Source: Apoderus coryli (Eukaryota; Arthropoda; Insecta; Coleoptera; Attelabidae). From it: 64,000 bases of DNA. The translations under genes and the position numbers were made by a program. How positions within the stretch are numbered: position 1 is the stretch's first letter; every line of letters begins with the position of its first letter. A model generated the notes under the pieces. The model searched no databases and had not been told where the DNA came from. It worked only from the letters and a program-made list of their open reading frames with translations. The stretch covers positions 38,841,902 through 38,905,901 of the forward strand of contig OU452198.1 of assembly GCA_911728435.2 (NCBI GenBank), read 5' to 3'. Shown one piece after another: positions 42,985-55,075 of this stretch.

Positions 42985-44140
42985 CAATAAGAGTGATATG
43001 ATTTCTTAAAAAAAAACACACACTTATTGTTAAGGAAATTCAAAAGTTTTTTATTGAATGTGAAGTACAATCGATACAATTAAGTTCTAAATAAAACGTC
43101 ATTCAAATGGCCTACAAGAGGAGGAACGAATTCGATGAACCCAATTTTCGAGCACTTTTTCCACTAAATCAAGTCGTATGTGATGAATGGCACGTTCAAT
43201 ATTGACTTGTAAAGCTCGAAGAGTGTCTGGTTTATTTCGAAAGACCAATGACTTCAAATAACCCCACAAGAAATAGTCTAATGGTGTTAAATCACAACTT
43301 CTCATTCAATATCACAATTTTTTGAAATAATCGTATCTCCAAACTTTTCTCGCAATAATTCAATTGTTGCATTTGCTGTGTGGCACGTAGCCCCGTCTTG
43401 CTGGAACCAAATGTGGTCGAGATCAACTTCTTCCAAAATCGGCCATAAAAAAGTTGTTTATCATCGATCTATACCGCTCTCCATTTACAGTAGCGGTGTT
43501 ACCAGCATCATTTCGAAAGAAGTACGGACCGATGATTCCACCAGACCAAAAACCACACCAAACTGTCAATTTAGGGGAACGTAATGGTTTTTCATGAATA
43601 ATTTGTGGATTTTCTTCCAACTGGAATTGACAGTTTTGTTTATTTACTGCACCACTCAGATGAAAGTGTGCCTCATCGGAGAAGATGATTTTCTTAAAAA
43701 AATCATTATCGTTTTCAAGTTGTTCCAAGGCAAATTCAGCAAATTCACGACGTTTACGGTGGTCCAATGGCTTCAGTTCTTGAGTGAGAACAATTTTATA
43801 CGGATGCAAACCCAAATCCTTTCTCAAAATCCGCCTGGTTGTGCTTTGAGAGAGTCCCAATTGTTGAGAACGTCTTGGAATCGACAAATTGCGGTCTTCA
43901 GCAACACTTGCCTGAACGGCAGCAATATTTGCATTACTTCGGGCGGTTCTTTGTCTTATTGGCACTTGAACATTATGTAAAGAAAATGAACGCTCAAAAT
44001 TTTCAACAATTCGACGAATAGCGACCACACTTGGACGATTATTACGACCATAAAATGGCAAAAGCGCACGAAAAGTTGCAATTGGAGAAAGATTATTTTG
44101 ATAATAAAACTGAATAATTTGTAAACGTTGCTCTTGCGTA
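42985..44140 (-). pseudogene. Mariner-like transposase, nearly full length
   Basis: Minus strand from about 44130: QEQRLQIIQFYYQNN, LPFYGRNNRPSVVAIRRIVE, SVAEDRNLSIPRRSQQLGLS (HTH), LGLHPYKIVLTQELKPLDHR, IIFSDEAHFHLSGAVNKQNC (first Asp), VWCGFWSGGIIGPYFF, then after a frame change near 43430 IWFQQDGATCHTANATI (second Asp), a short loss, SCDLTPLDYFLWGYL (third Asp) and a C-terminal tail to a stop at 43099. The 5' end is cut by an inserted LINE at 44140. All three catalytic Asp survive. Only two lesions. Confidence 0.85.
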
Positions 44141-44144
44141 TATA

Positions 44145-45370
44145 ATAATAATAATAATAAAAGACTTTATTGTAAAAATAAAATATTTTACAAAAGGCGA
44201 AGTTGAAGCTGCAGCTTCCTCACTTAACGTAACTAAAACTATAAAGAAACATTTACAAATCAATCATATAACACAAATTCTACATTAACACCCAAATGAA
44301 AACAAATTTGATATGCAAATAAATATCATTCAATACAATACCACTCAAATGCTCAGTAGTACAATAATTAAAGAAAAATACGAGTAAATTAAAAAAAAAA
44401 GAATACACAAAAATAAGAATCAAGCAGAACAAAAAGTTAGAAAAAAAAAAAGAAATATATGTTAGTATCACATTAACAACTTATAATCCAAATCATAAAC
44501 CTCTTTAAGTAAGCAAGTCAGTTATATTATTTTTTACAAAGGTCTTAAACCGTTCACCAAACATGCTTTTAGAATGCAACGGCAACTTATTGTAAGCTTT
44601 ACAAACATTGTAAGAAAAAGATCTTTCGAGCATTGCTGAAGAATGAGGCGGCATTGAAACATTCATTGTATGTCGTATATTCACATCATGTAAACATCCC
44701 CGGAATTTTAACTTTTCAAACAAATACCCAGGCTTCTTAGCATGTATGACTTTGTTATATATCACCAAACAATGTAGAGTCCTCCTTTCATTCATTCTCA
44801 TCCATCCAAGCTGTTGAAGCCGTTCACTCACTCCATGTTCCCTCCCCCTAATCCCACACACAAGACGAACACAAGAGTTCTGCATTCGCTGTACTCTGTT
44901 CTCGTCCACCCTTGTAAGACAAGCACCATATACAACGTCTCCAAAGTTAAAGTGAGAGAGAACAAGTGCATCACACAACATTTTCTTAGTAGAAATGTTC
45001 AATAATTTGCGATTACTATAAATGAGTTTCAGATTCATAACTGCTCGCTTAACACATTGACTAATATGATCTGAAAAACGCAAAGTCGTATCTAGCAACA
45101 AACCTAAATTTTTAGCACAATTTTTATTGACTAGCGGTATATTGTCAACGCGAACTTCCATAATATCCAAGTAATCATTTTTATGGGAGTTTCCAAACCA
45201 TAAAAGCACTGATTTTTGAGGATTAATCTCAAGACCATGCTTACGAGATGTTTCAACCAATGATGTTAAATCCTGGTTTAGTTTTGTTATTGTTTCTAAG
45301 GTTTTACTTGATGGGAAGGACACACACTTGTGTATCATCAGCATAAACATGCGAAATTGTAAACACTACT
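44145..45370 (-). mobile_element. 5'-truncated LINE, RT C-terminal half
   Basis: Minus strand: HVYADDTQVC (catalytic DD, near 45345) then, after a one-base shift, a 270-codon frame with LVETSRKHGLEINPQKSVLL, CAKNLGLLLDTTLRFSDHIS, QCVKRAVMNLKLIYSNR, VLSHFNFGDVVYGACLT and RRTLHCLVIYNKVIH. The element ends in (TTA)n at about 44145-44160. It starts right at the YADD motif, so truncation is severe, and it lies in the 5' leader of the mariner element at 42985-44140. Confidence 0.83.
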
Positions 45371-46829
45371 GAATGCAAATGACCAACATATGACACATCA
45401 TGACATATTACAAATAGCCGCAACGTCGCTTCAAAATCATATCATACCTATTGGAAAACCTGCTATTACTATTAGGTTGATCAAGCTGTAGCTGCAAAGT
45501 TTGTCGTAAAAAATCACTACTTGACAGCGGAAATAACTAATTACTTTCATGCAAAGAATTACTAGAGTTTTGTGCTGCTTAATTAGTATTGAACAACACC
45601 TCGTATTTGTTCATAATTTGTAATTGGTTTATTTTCATGTAAGAGCTTATCACACTGAGTTGTTAAAAGGACTTCAAGCTTACACAATCATAGGTAGGTA
45701 GTAGGTAGGGCACAATATACAGTGTTAGAATGTGAGCGGAATTTTAATGATACTCGTTCTTTCTACCTGCATTCTTAGCGGTCAATTCTAACTGTCTGCC
45801 TAACTGTGAAATGCATCAAGTGGTTATTTTTATGTGATTCTATCTATGTAACCTACATATTGTTAACTAATAAGTAATCAATATAATTGGTATGAAACGT
45901 TCATATTTCATAATTTTATTTAATTTATTTTGTTGTTTTTAAACCACATTTTCAATCGGTGATTATCTTTAAGAAACAGGCGACACTTGACAAGATTTAA
46001 ATTAACTTTACAGCGTAAACAATTTTCTTCATTAGGATGCGTACATAACTATTCGTGACATGATTTGAATTAGTCGTTATTTTGGTTGTGTTTTATGAGA
46101 ATTACACATACAGCGAGGATCAAAAGTCACTCAAACTCTATAAAAGAATTTTGGTAGCAACAGTCGCACATTACGTTTGGTTTGTCCGGTTTTTGTATGT
46201 TTTTTTAAAGGACCCTCTGTAAATAGAGTTGACGCGAGACACGGACGTTTCGTCTCATCTCGAAGCCGTTTGGTCCCGTCTCGAGAGCATTTTGAATTTC
46301 GAGACGAGACGAGATCCTTTTAGGTATAATTTTTTCTGCTCTACAACATGGTATCTTTAAATTTTAAATCCGACGTTTCGTTTTTACGTTGCCATCATCA
46401 ACTTAATTTTGGACACTGTATTATTATTTTTTAATAAAGCATAGATCCAGGTGCGTATTAAAAAAAATAATCTTAATCATTATTTCACAAGAACCAAACG
46501 TCGAATTCTAAATGTAATGCCATAATCTTTTAGAGGAGGAAGAATGGCAAAAAATTAGTTTTTTGAAAATCTTTTCAAATGAAACGAGAAAAAAATCATC
46601 AAAAAAATACAAGATGTTAAGTTAGTAATGTTATTAAACATACTATTTAAAGAGTAACTTAAGTGAAAAATAAAAATACACTTTAGTTAGGTAATCTTGT
46701 CCTAAAGTTTGTTATTTCTAAATATCAAGTAGAGACTACTTACTACCATATGCGCATATTTCGTACATATTTTGCAGCTGGATTATTTATTTTTAAATTT
46801 AAAGTCATTTTCAATTCAAAAATAAACTG
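45371..46829. other. Unassigned stretch
   Basis: No gene. Around 46290-46310 a GAGACGAGACGAGA low-complexity tract. On the minus strand near 46395-46365 there is TTGATGATGG followed by CGAAACGTCGG, a possible hammerhead relic without convincing stems. Confidence 0.4.
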
Positions 46830-47640
46830 TTGCCCTCGAGGCACGAATAGCTCTCCATATTTAAGTGTAAAAGTAATAATTTTATGACCTTTTTGTCATT
46901 TATCTAAAATTTATAAGTATCGGGTTTTGTTCCTTTTTCTTCTTTATGGAGGCACTATTTATACGTACATATTTTATATTTCAGATCTTATAGCCCAAGA
47001 TCTTGTACGCAAAATAGTTGATTTTTTTTAGTTTTATTATAAAATTTATTTTGCCCGCTTTTGTACTATTTACGAACGCCTATGTAAACAAAATTGTTAT
47101 GCTGCATATTGTAGGTTATCTTATATCAAAGCTATATATAATTAGCCAATTTTTCTGTTATATTTGGGATTTTTGTTTTCGTTTTTGACCCTTTTTTACA
47201 ATATTTTTGAACGCTTGTGTGAACCAGTTTATTTATGTAACATTTTTTAGGTTATAGTCTATCACAACTATGAAAAATTATTCCGTATTTTGAATAAGTT
47301 TAGAAAGTATATATTTTTTTCTTTTGACCCCTTTTACACTATTTACGAACGCCTATGAAAACAAGTTATTTATAACACATTTTATAGGTTATATTCTATC
47401 AAAGCTAAGAATAACTAGTTAATATTTCTGAAGTTTAAGAAATACGTTTTTTTAATATCCTATTTTACACTATTTTTGAACGCCAATGTGGTCTAATATT
47501 TTAGGTTACATTCAATTAAATGAGCCAAAAAATATGCAGTTTTTCGGATGAGTTTAGGAACTATGATTTTCTTTAATTTTCGACCCCTCTTTTAAACCCC
47601 TTAGCTACGCTCAATGCTTCCCAAAATCTAATCAGCTCGA
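46830..47640. repeat. Degenerate tandem repeat, ~135-bp period
   Basis: The motif GAACGCC(T/A)ATG recurs at 47074, 47209, 47347 and 47478 (spacings 135, 138, 131), each unit also holding TTTTTGACCCC, TTTTAGGTTAT and ATCAAAGCTA-like phrases. The array starts CCCTCGAGGCACGAATAG and ends CTACGCTCAATGCTTCCC. Pieces recur at 18040-18405 and 19745-20040. Confidence 0.75.
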
Positions 47641-47644
47641 AACT

Positions 47645-47900
47645 ACAATTTCATTGTTCACCTCCCGAACAAGCAAATTTTCGAGATCTTGGTCAGCATC
47701 AAAGAGGTGTCGTCAGCATACATAAAAGTCTGCGTAGATATAATAAGCAGAGGAAGATTTTTTACATACAGTAGAAACAGCAGCAGACCCAAGAGACTTC
47801 TTTGTGGCGTCACTATGTTCGCTCGGAATCCGACGAGCAAATCATCATCTTAATTCTCGGATCAGTTCGAATAGAAGACAGCGCAGTCATTGACTTCATC
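47645..47900 (-). pseudogene. LINE RT palm fragment
   Basis: Minus-strand reading contains VTPQRSLLGLLLFLLYVKNL and TFMYADDTSLM, the (G)VPQGSxLGPLLFLLYVNDL and YADD blocks of a LINE RT, in about 50 codons. Flanking sequence is too decayed to follow. Confidence 0.72.
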
Positions 47901-49298
47901 CTTGAGGTTGTTGGTGCAACGTTCAATATACGTACAAATGTAAAATCTTCCAGTCCATTATCACTATGAGACACGAAATTGAAGGCTTTGCCCAGGTATC
48001 ATACTATATATTCATGCAGGCGGTCATACTATATTTTAGTGCATAGCGCATTGCAAGGCAAGAATATAGTGAAGTCATAAATTATCGACGGTATTTACCT
48101 CTTATACCGACTCAGAAATTTTCCAATAAAACAAAACAAAAATTATGGGAAAGTATTAAATACTGCCCCTAAAATATAGATTGTCCTAATACTGAGAGAT
48201 TAAGCTTCTACTATTATAGGTGGAAAAGGTACATGGGTATAAAGTTTTACGATATAGGGAAACTATAAAGCTCTCGCTCAATATCTACCTAAATTGTACA
48301 CAGCTTTTCTCTATGCGGCTGGGTGGCTATTCCTTTCCAACCATCCAGAGAGTGCTGAGTAAACAATGAATGGGATAGGCGTAAATCTCCAGATTAATTC
48401 CTTCGAAGGAGTAACACAAGGAGGGCAACTAAACAGATGCGATATCTATAAAGTTACAGGCGGGTACTTAATATAAATGTAAGTAGTTTGTAACGAACTC
48501 TATAGTGGTCTTAATATTCAACAACATACAGGAGTAGGTAACGTTTTATTTTTGAAATTTTTCGAAAGGTCCTTGTCTGAATCTGTTCCAAAGAATAGGG
48601 CCAATGTTCGATGCCCTATTCTTTTAATTCAAAAATTTTATACATTGCTGTGCAGGTTATTGGATTTTGACTGACCAACGCGTTGCCAGAATTTGCAGAA
48701 AATTTAAGCAATTGTATCTTGAATTACAAGCGGTGAATAAGAAGAGGTTTGTAAGATTACAAAATGATTTTATTAATTATGGCTCAAATTTAAAAGCGTC
48801 TCCAACATTACCAAAACCAGTGACTTCAAATAAAGACATTAATAACGTTTTGGCTTATTTTTTTACAAATCCGGAAATCGTACTGCCCTGCTACGGAAGA
48901 AAACCGTATGTGCATTTCTTTTGAAATTGAGATTATAATATTTTTGAAATCTACATTATCAAAACTCTCTAAAAAATCTAAATTTGTTTATAATTTTTAA
49001 ATCCAATGTGGAGAAAAAATTATTTAAAAATATACCACTTTGTACGTCATCCAATATTAGTTACATGGTACTAATAAAGAAAGCCGTATGTTCAACAATC
49101 ATGCGCAATGTTATACTTTTGATAGCGTCGTACTAAGCAAATACGCGCATCAACATACATGCGGCTCTTATACGAGTATGTTGCAAATTCAATCCCACAG
49201 CCTGACGTAAATATGCACATGCGGCTTTTATCGCTAGTGTTTAGGGTATACAATAAACCACGCTAAGTATATAAAAGCCAAAACGAGCACATTCGGCG
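47901..49298. other. Unassigned stretch with one unidentified frame
   Basis: An 85-codon plus-strand frame (48667-48924) is rich in Lys, Arg and Asn; I do not recognise it. Around 49150-49240 two blocks share CATGCGGCT(C/T)TTAT. Nothing else is supported. Confidence 0.35.
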
Positions 49299-49748
49299 TT
49301 GAAGCCAAGTATTGTTCTACTTTACAGGACACAAAAAATGCCAAAACTATCTGATTTTGTCGAAGTTGTTAAAGGTTGTACAACTAAAGTAACCGTAAAG
49401 GAAATGGATTTCTCCAACTTAAAAAAATTGCCTAGTAGGATGACCCAATATCAGCTTCAAAAAATGAATAAAAACAGGCCTTTGCTAAAGGATATCGTTC
49501 AGATTACTGTAAAACGAGGTCATCATAATATATTTGATGAAACAACTTACTATTACCAAATTGACATAGAACTTAATTTCATTCCCAAAAGACTTTTTAA
49601 TTTGAAAATTGTAGACAATGGTGATAGAGACAGAGGAAGAACGGAAAAAAGAAAAAATACCATACCTAAAAATCTGAGTTCTATTTTTCCTCCACATAAG
49701 TTAGAATTTTGGAAAATCTCGCAACTGACAACTCATCTGTGTCATTAA
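49299..49748 (+). pseudogene. Possible C-terminal fragment of a DUF7869-type element
   Basis: The 149-codon frame begins near MPKLSDFVEVVKGCTTKVTV and KEMDFSNLKKLPSRMTQ, then LLKDIVQITVKRGHHN. The WxDxV...FxVxEM..DF pattern is what I recall for the segment after the nuclease-like core in DUF7869 proteins, such as the one at 63199-64000, but the match is loose. No upstream core domain is visible. Treat as tentative. Confidence 0.35.
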
Positions 49749-49749
49749 T

Positions 49750-51640
49750 TGATACGATTGAGGATGAATAGATTTGTTGCAAAAAAATGAAATAGCCTAT
49801 TTTACATTTTTTAAATGTTTTTGTTGTTCCACAGTTTTCTTGGAATTTTAATTCAATGGCCCTTTTATTTTAATATTTTTATTTTTGAGATATTTGTTTT
49901 GGTTTTGGACCATGCAGAACTTTTTATGAAGAATAACTTTTTTTCGTAAACTTAATAATAAAGAAGTTTCCCATATGCCACCAACTTACGTGGACCCACA
50001 GTATAAGTGTGTTCCATTTGAGAAAATTAACTTATGCCTATTTTTACTAGTTAATTATATTACTCTAACTTGCAAACACCCTGTAACTGGGTGAGCCAAC
50101 TGGTCAACGCAGTTGAAGTTTCTAAGACAACGTTAAATCACAGCCGAATTTAAAATTTTCTCTTTTCAAACAACGAAATATCTTGGAAACGGTACAACCA
50201 AACGTTTTTTCCGAAGAGTACCTTTTTTGGTGGGTAATAAACGAGCTATCATTTTTTGTAATTAGCAAGTCTCTAAAGTAAACATCAAAAAAGTTATGAG
50301 TTAGAAAAAATAGTAAAAATAATATTTTTTTAACTCCCTGTATGTTGAAAAGGAAGGCCCCTTCGGCAAAAATTTATATAACAAGCTACACTTATTTTAA
50401 GCAGCTCTATCACCTCTAGCAATGTCTTTCTAAAACACCCTGTATATGGGCTTACATAAGCTCTTTTTTATTGTAAGGGTCCGTTCGACATAAGCTCTTA
50501 CAAAAGGACTCATACTTAAACTAATTTAATAGGCATAGATATAATAACAACTGTAAAATCAGTAGAAATAGGGCGACTTTTCGAAGTAGGTCAGGACGCG
50601 AAATAATAGAAATCATTTTGAAATTTAAACAAAACGCTGCGTCTTGCGGTATTCCGCAACTGAAGAGACGAATCGAAGTCGAAACAGTAGAATCTCTATC
50701 TTCACCAGCAGAAAGTGCAAAACTTTGACTGACTAGTTATTATTAGTTGGTGTATTAGAAAACGTATTGGACAAAACGCGTTGCGTGTGCAACAGAAAAT
50801 TGTTTTGGACATTGTCCAATACGAACACATGGTAGAGCATCCGAAAGGATCTCGAACACAACATAGTTTGTATATGCATAAAATGCAACTATCCAAACAT
50901 AAAGAAATATTTTTTTAGAAGTGGTAAAAACAGGAATATGTGTTTTAGGATGGAGAGTTTTTCGTGGGACAGATATCAGCTCGGCAAGGTATTCTTGTTG
51001 AGCCGAAAGTTACTGCGTGAAAAATTACTCGATATAAGTACTTATCGTACTGAAACTTGGGATTTAGGTTAACTAAAAGTAAGGTTACTTAGTGGAGTCT
51101 CAGTATGCCTAATTAAAAATATCTTTATAAATGCATTGTAATGAATGACTGACTTCACCAATGCATAAAGTAAATTATGAGAACTAGCAAAAGATTACCG
51201 TTAGATACATTCTTTTTTTACAGTTGCAATCAATTTAAATAACAATTACAGTTGACGGGACATAAAAATATAAAATGAACCATTATGATGATTAATATGG
51301 TTAATGTTTAAATTTTCAGGTTGGTTTGCTATTATAAAACAAAAGCAAAACGATGATAAGCTTTTAAGGTCGCAAATGTGCACACGAACGCTAACTATAC
51401 CATACCTGCAGCCGAAAGACCCAGTTTTTGTCCCCTCTCACTCGCCAAGCCATTATTTATGGTCGCGTTGTTTTGGCTTACTACTTCCGCTTTATATTTA
51501 ATTTCGATTTAAATTATGGAGTTCCCTCTAATTTATATTTTCTTTTAGCTCTGCTGTAATAATAGTTGAAATTAACTGTTCATTGTTGTTGAAATATTAT
51601 TTAGTATGCGTTCCAGATTTGCTCTATTCCTGCTACAGTA
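49750..51640. other. Unassigned stretch with mariner-like termini
   Basis: CACCCTGTAACTGGG (about 50087), CTCCCTGTATG (50335) and ACACCCTGTATATGGG (50440) look like ends of mariner-type elements, but no transposase is recognisable between them. Other open frames are short and featureless. Confidence 0.4.
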
Positions 51641-51690
51641 AAAAAAATCGGTTGTGTCGCCCCAAAACTTCCCCGGCAAGCTCTGGGTTA
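51641..51690 (-). mobile_element. SINE (family 1) end fragment
   Basis: AAAATCGGTTGTGTCGCCCC, AAAACTTCCCCGGCA match the distal end seen at 2030-2070 and 7450-7490. Confidence 0.6.
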
Positions 51691-53290
51691 TTCGTATCAA
51701 GGGACTTCAGAATGGTTATATCTGTCTTTATATAATTATTTTAGCGTGTTCACAATCGGGAAAGTAAAATTACAAATGTACCATTACTTCGCACGGTGCC
51801 AATATTTTAACACAACAAAATTGTATAACTTTAGTGGTTTTAGGCAACCCGTACAACATACTGTTATAATATTTAGGGTAGAAAGGGCATGGTACTTTCG
51901 AACACCACCTGCAATTGTTTCTTTTAACTCTCCTTCTATAATATTTAGAGTGTTATTACTTATATTTCAATCATTATATCATATGACACAAGATTCCTAA
52001 TCCGAGAGGGCACCGCACTTTCTGTAGTCTGAATGGACAAGTTTCAATTTCCATGCCAAAATTAGAGTGATCAGTGAGTTAGATGATTATGTTCTTAGAG
52101 AATAGTCGGTTGAATATAGACAAAGCTGTTATATTGAAATTCAATTATTTGCATTATTATCGTGTTTTATATTAATTTACTATTATTATCCTTATAATAC
52201 TTTCAATCCAATCATGATGTTAATGATTTTTTGGGTTATGAAATGTGTGAGGCTTAGTTTTAAGTTACCCACACTTGTTTTGTTTTTCGCCAGAGTTTCG
52301 CACTTATTTTGCGTAAAACATTCATCTGAGAAAGTCGTTTTTTTAATAACTTCAAAAAGCACAAACATTTCAAGTAAATTTAAAAAAAAACCACGTACAG
52401 TATAAATTGACAAATAATAATTAATTATTGTGAGTAAGGATGAAAGAATGTTTTTGCAAAACCTACTAATCTGCATTCAGTCAGTTAAGTGCCAAGCTAT
52501 GACGATTTTTCTTGAATATGAAATCTTGTTTAACCTAAAACTTTTTTCAAAAATTCCCATGCTATCCCATTCTTAGTCTTGGACACAGTGTATAGTATAT
52601 CAAAGTTATGGTTGTTTTAAATGGAATGCCCTGTATTTTATTGCATTTTTGGATTGTGTATAGAAACTAAGAATAACTTTTACTAAGATCCCCTATACCT
52701 AAATTCCAGGCGCTTCAATTTATTGCAGATTTTGTCTAAATACAGGGGTTACGTACGTCATTATCGTTCGTCCTGTCAAAAGTAAAAGCATCACGAATAT
52801 ACGTAGTTTGTTTAGTTTTGACAGAAGAACCGAAATTAGGGTATTATATCTAATCTAAATTCGTCACAGTACATATTAGACTGTATAACATCTTCATGTC
52901 AAAAAACTCATTGAGAGTAAACCTAACGTTAGTGTACTCCAAGGAACCAATATTTGATTGCTCTGGATTTATGGTATGCTAAATATGTTATAGAACAATA
53001 TAGGTAATACAATACAAAAATTGCATTAGGATAAAATCTACTATATCTTGAGCTTGACGTTTGAGGATGATTAGGGATTTTTAATTTTTCTGTTTTCAAT
53101 GTCATATGAAATAATTCATAGATGTTCAAAGCTTTATAATGATAGCTTTGCGCTTACATGTTAATGGTTTATGAGGCCCTGGAACTTGAAAATATTAGTT
53201 CCAATAATAGTAGGGTTGTACATTTTTTAAATTTTTTTTAAATTTCTACATTGTAAACAAATTCATGCCCTCAGAAAAGAAGTTTAATGT
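51691..53290. other. AT-rich stretch, no gene recognised
   Basis: Open frames up to 94 codons (52476-52192 minus) without domains. No repeat boundary found. Confidence 0.4.
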
Positions 53291-53295
53291 ACAGT

Positions 53296-53390
53296 ATAAG
53301 TATAATAGTATATTGTGCAACGAGTATGATGCAAATCGAGTAGGAAATGGTCATTTCATGTGAGTTTCACACTATACTTTTTCTACGACT
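53296..53390. repeat. Deleted copy of the palindromic repeat
   Basis: AGTATATTGTGCAACGAGTA is followed directly by GAGTAGGAAATGGTCATTTC and ACACTATACTTTTTCTACGA; the hairpin centre present at 3636-3768 is lost. Confidence 0.7.
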
Positions 53391-54145
53391 GTTTTAATGC
53401 TTTTGATTAAATTAAACATAATTTTTAGAAAAATATTTGTTTTCCGAAACTTACCCCTGTTGGCATAAGCCTAAATACGATAAGTTCGAAGTATTAAATT
53501 GACTAGGTGGTGTTCTATATTCACTATCACTGTTTTTGTGTTTTGAAATTAGCGAAATACTTAATTATAATTATCATTAATTATGTCATAATCTAGGAAA
53601 TCAACAAAAGTAATTATTTGAATTTCGACTAGATAATGATAAGATTCGGCTTTGGCTTCTCATAGTAAGTTATAATATTGATTGACGTTTCTTTGAAGAA
53701 AAAATAAGCATGAAAAAAGCATTTTAAATCTTACGCCAAACTGCAATAGAAAGCAGTACGAACGTTTCTATTCTGTTAGCCAAAACAATAATAATAATAA
53801 GATTCAAAATCGTTAGCCAATGCCAAAAACGCTTCAAAAGTTTATGTCATAATCTAGGAAATCAACAAAAGTAATTATTTGGATTTCGACTAGATAATGA
53901 TAAGATTCGGCTTTGGCTTCATCATAGTAAGTTAGAATAGTGATTGACATTTCTTTGAAGAAAAAATAAACATGAAAAAAGCATTTTAAATCTTCCGCCA
54001 AACTGCAATAGAAAGCAGTACGTACGCTTCTACTCTGTTAGCCAAAATAATAATAATCAAAATCGTTTGCCAAAGCCAAAAATAAGTAGGTACTACATTT
54101 TCAAATCATGATTGAACATATAATAAAGGTATTTAAAGACAGTCG
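53391..54145 (-). mobile_element. Crypton-associated remnant with inverted ends
   Basis: TTTTTCTACGACTGTTTTAA at 53378 onward is mirrored by AAAGACAGTCGTAGAAAAA at about 54130-54148. GGTGGTGTT and TTCACTATCACTGTT at 53506-53535 match the start region of the Crypton-like frame at 4311-4685 (minus). TTCAAATCATGATTGAACAT and AATAAAGGTATTTAAAGACA at the right match 4908-4951. Coding capacity is lost. Confidence 0.5.
53582..54085. repeat. Tandem duplication, period 261 bp
   Basis: TATGTCATAATCTAGGAAAT starts at 53582 and again at 53843, and about 240 bases after each copy agree with few mismatches, including GATAAGATTCGGCTTTGGCT and AACTGCAATAGAAAGCAGTA. Confidence 0.85.
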
Positions 54146-54149
54146 TAGA

Positions 54150-55075
54150 AAAATAAGTTATCCGATGTAATACTATATGCATAGGCTGACAATAGAGGGA
54201 TTAAAAAGGGTCAAAATATATTCAAAAACGATTTCGAAATGGGGGCTAAAATATAAAAAAATGCGTTAAAATCGAAATATACTAATAAAAGTATTTCATA
54301 AATGAAACTGGATGAAAAAAAAACTTAATAATCTGTGTGTATACAGCGTTTGTGGATTTTTTAAGAGGAGACGCGCGGGTAAATTAGAGAAAAAATTAGT
54401 AGCAAAAATAAATAACAAGCCATTTTGGAACCCTAATATCGTTATCGTAATGTTCTAACTTCAATAGCAATCAAGCAATCCAGTCAATTACCATGAATTC
54501 GTTAAACGTTAAAAAGAACAACATAAGTATCTACTTTGATTTGTATTTTATATTATTGATTGTTAGTCACTTAGTGATGAGACTGGTGAGAGGTAAATGC
54601 CAAGCAAAGTTCTTTTCTTGCAAATAGACGATTAGAACACAGCAACATCATTCGAGTTCTAAACAAAACACGCATACCGATGTACATTTTTTAGGTGTGT
54701 TGTATATTTATACATAGTGAAAGTAGAACAAGTGAAAGATGAATCCTCTAGCCTCCGGCAAATATTCAGCAACAGGTTATTTTTATAGTCACGAGGAAAA
54801 CATTTTACACGACTAAGTAAATTCATACCTATCTACGTACCTAAATAGTATAATAGTTTGAAGAACTAGTCCATCACGAATTGATGAATTACATACAGGA
54901 AACCAAAGTATAATTTCAAAAAATAATAAGGGGGTGATTTTTCAGGTCATTTTATAATAAAAAGTTCCCATGACATATGTCCGGAAATGCATTGTTATAA
55001 GATACGAGGTATTCAAGTATTTTTTGTAAATTACGGTGAATTAATTAAGAATTTAACAAAAAAAAATTATTAAAT
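54150..55075. other. AT-rich stretch, no gene recognised
   Basis: Nothing assignable. Confidence 0.45.

Noticed and set aside
43378..44021. Plus-strand frames opposite the mariner-like transposase
   Set aside because: Shadows of the minus-strand transposase coding sequence.
46285..46320. GAGACGAGACGAGA tract as a regulatory array
   Set aside because: Short low-complexity sequence without flanking evidence.
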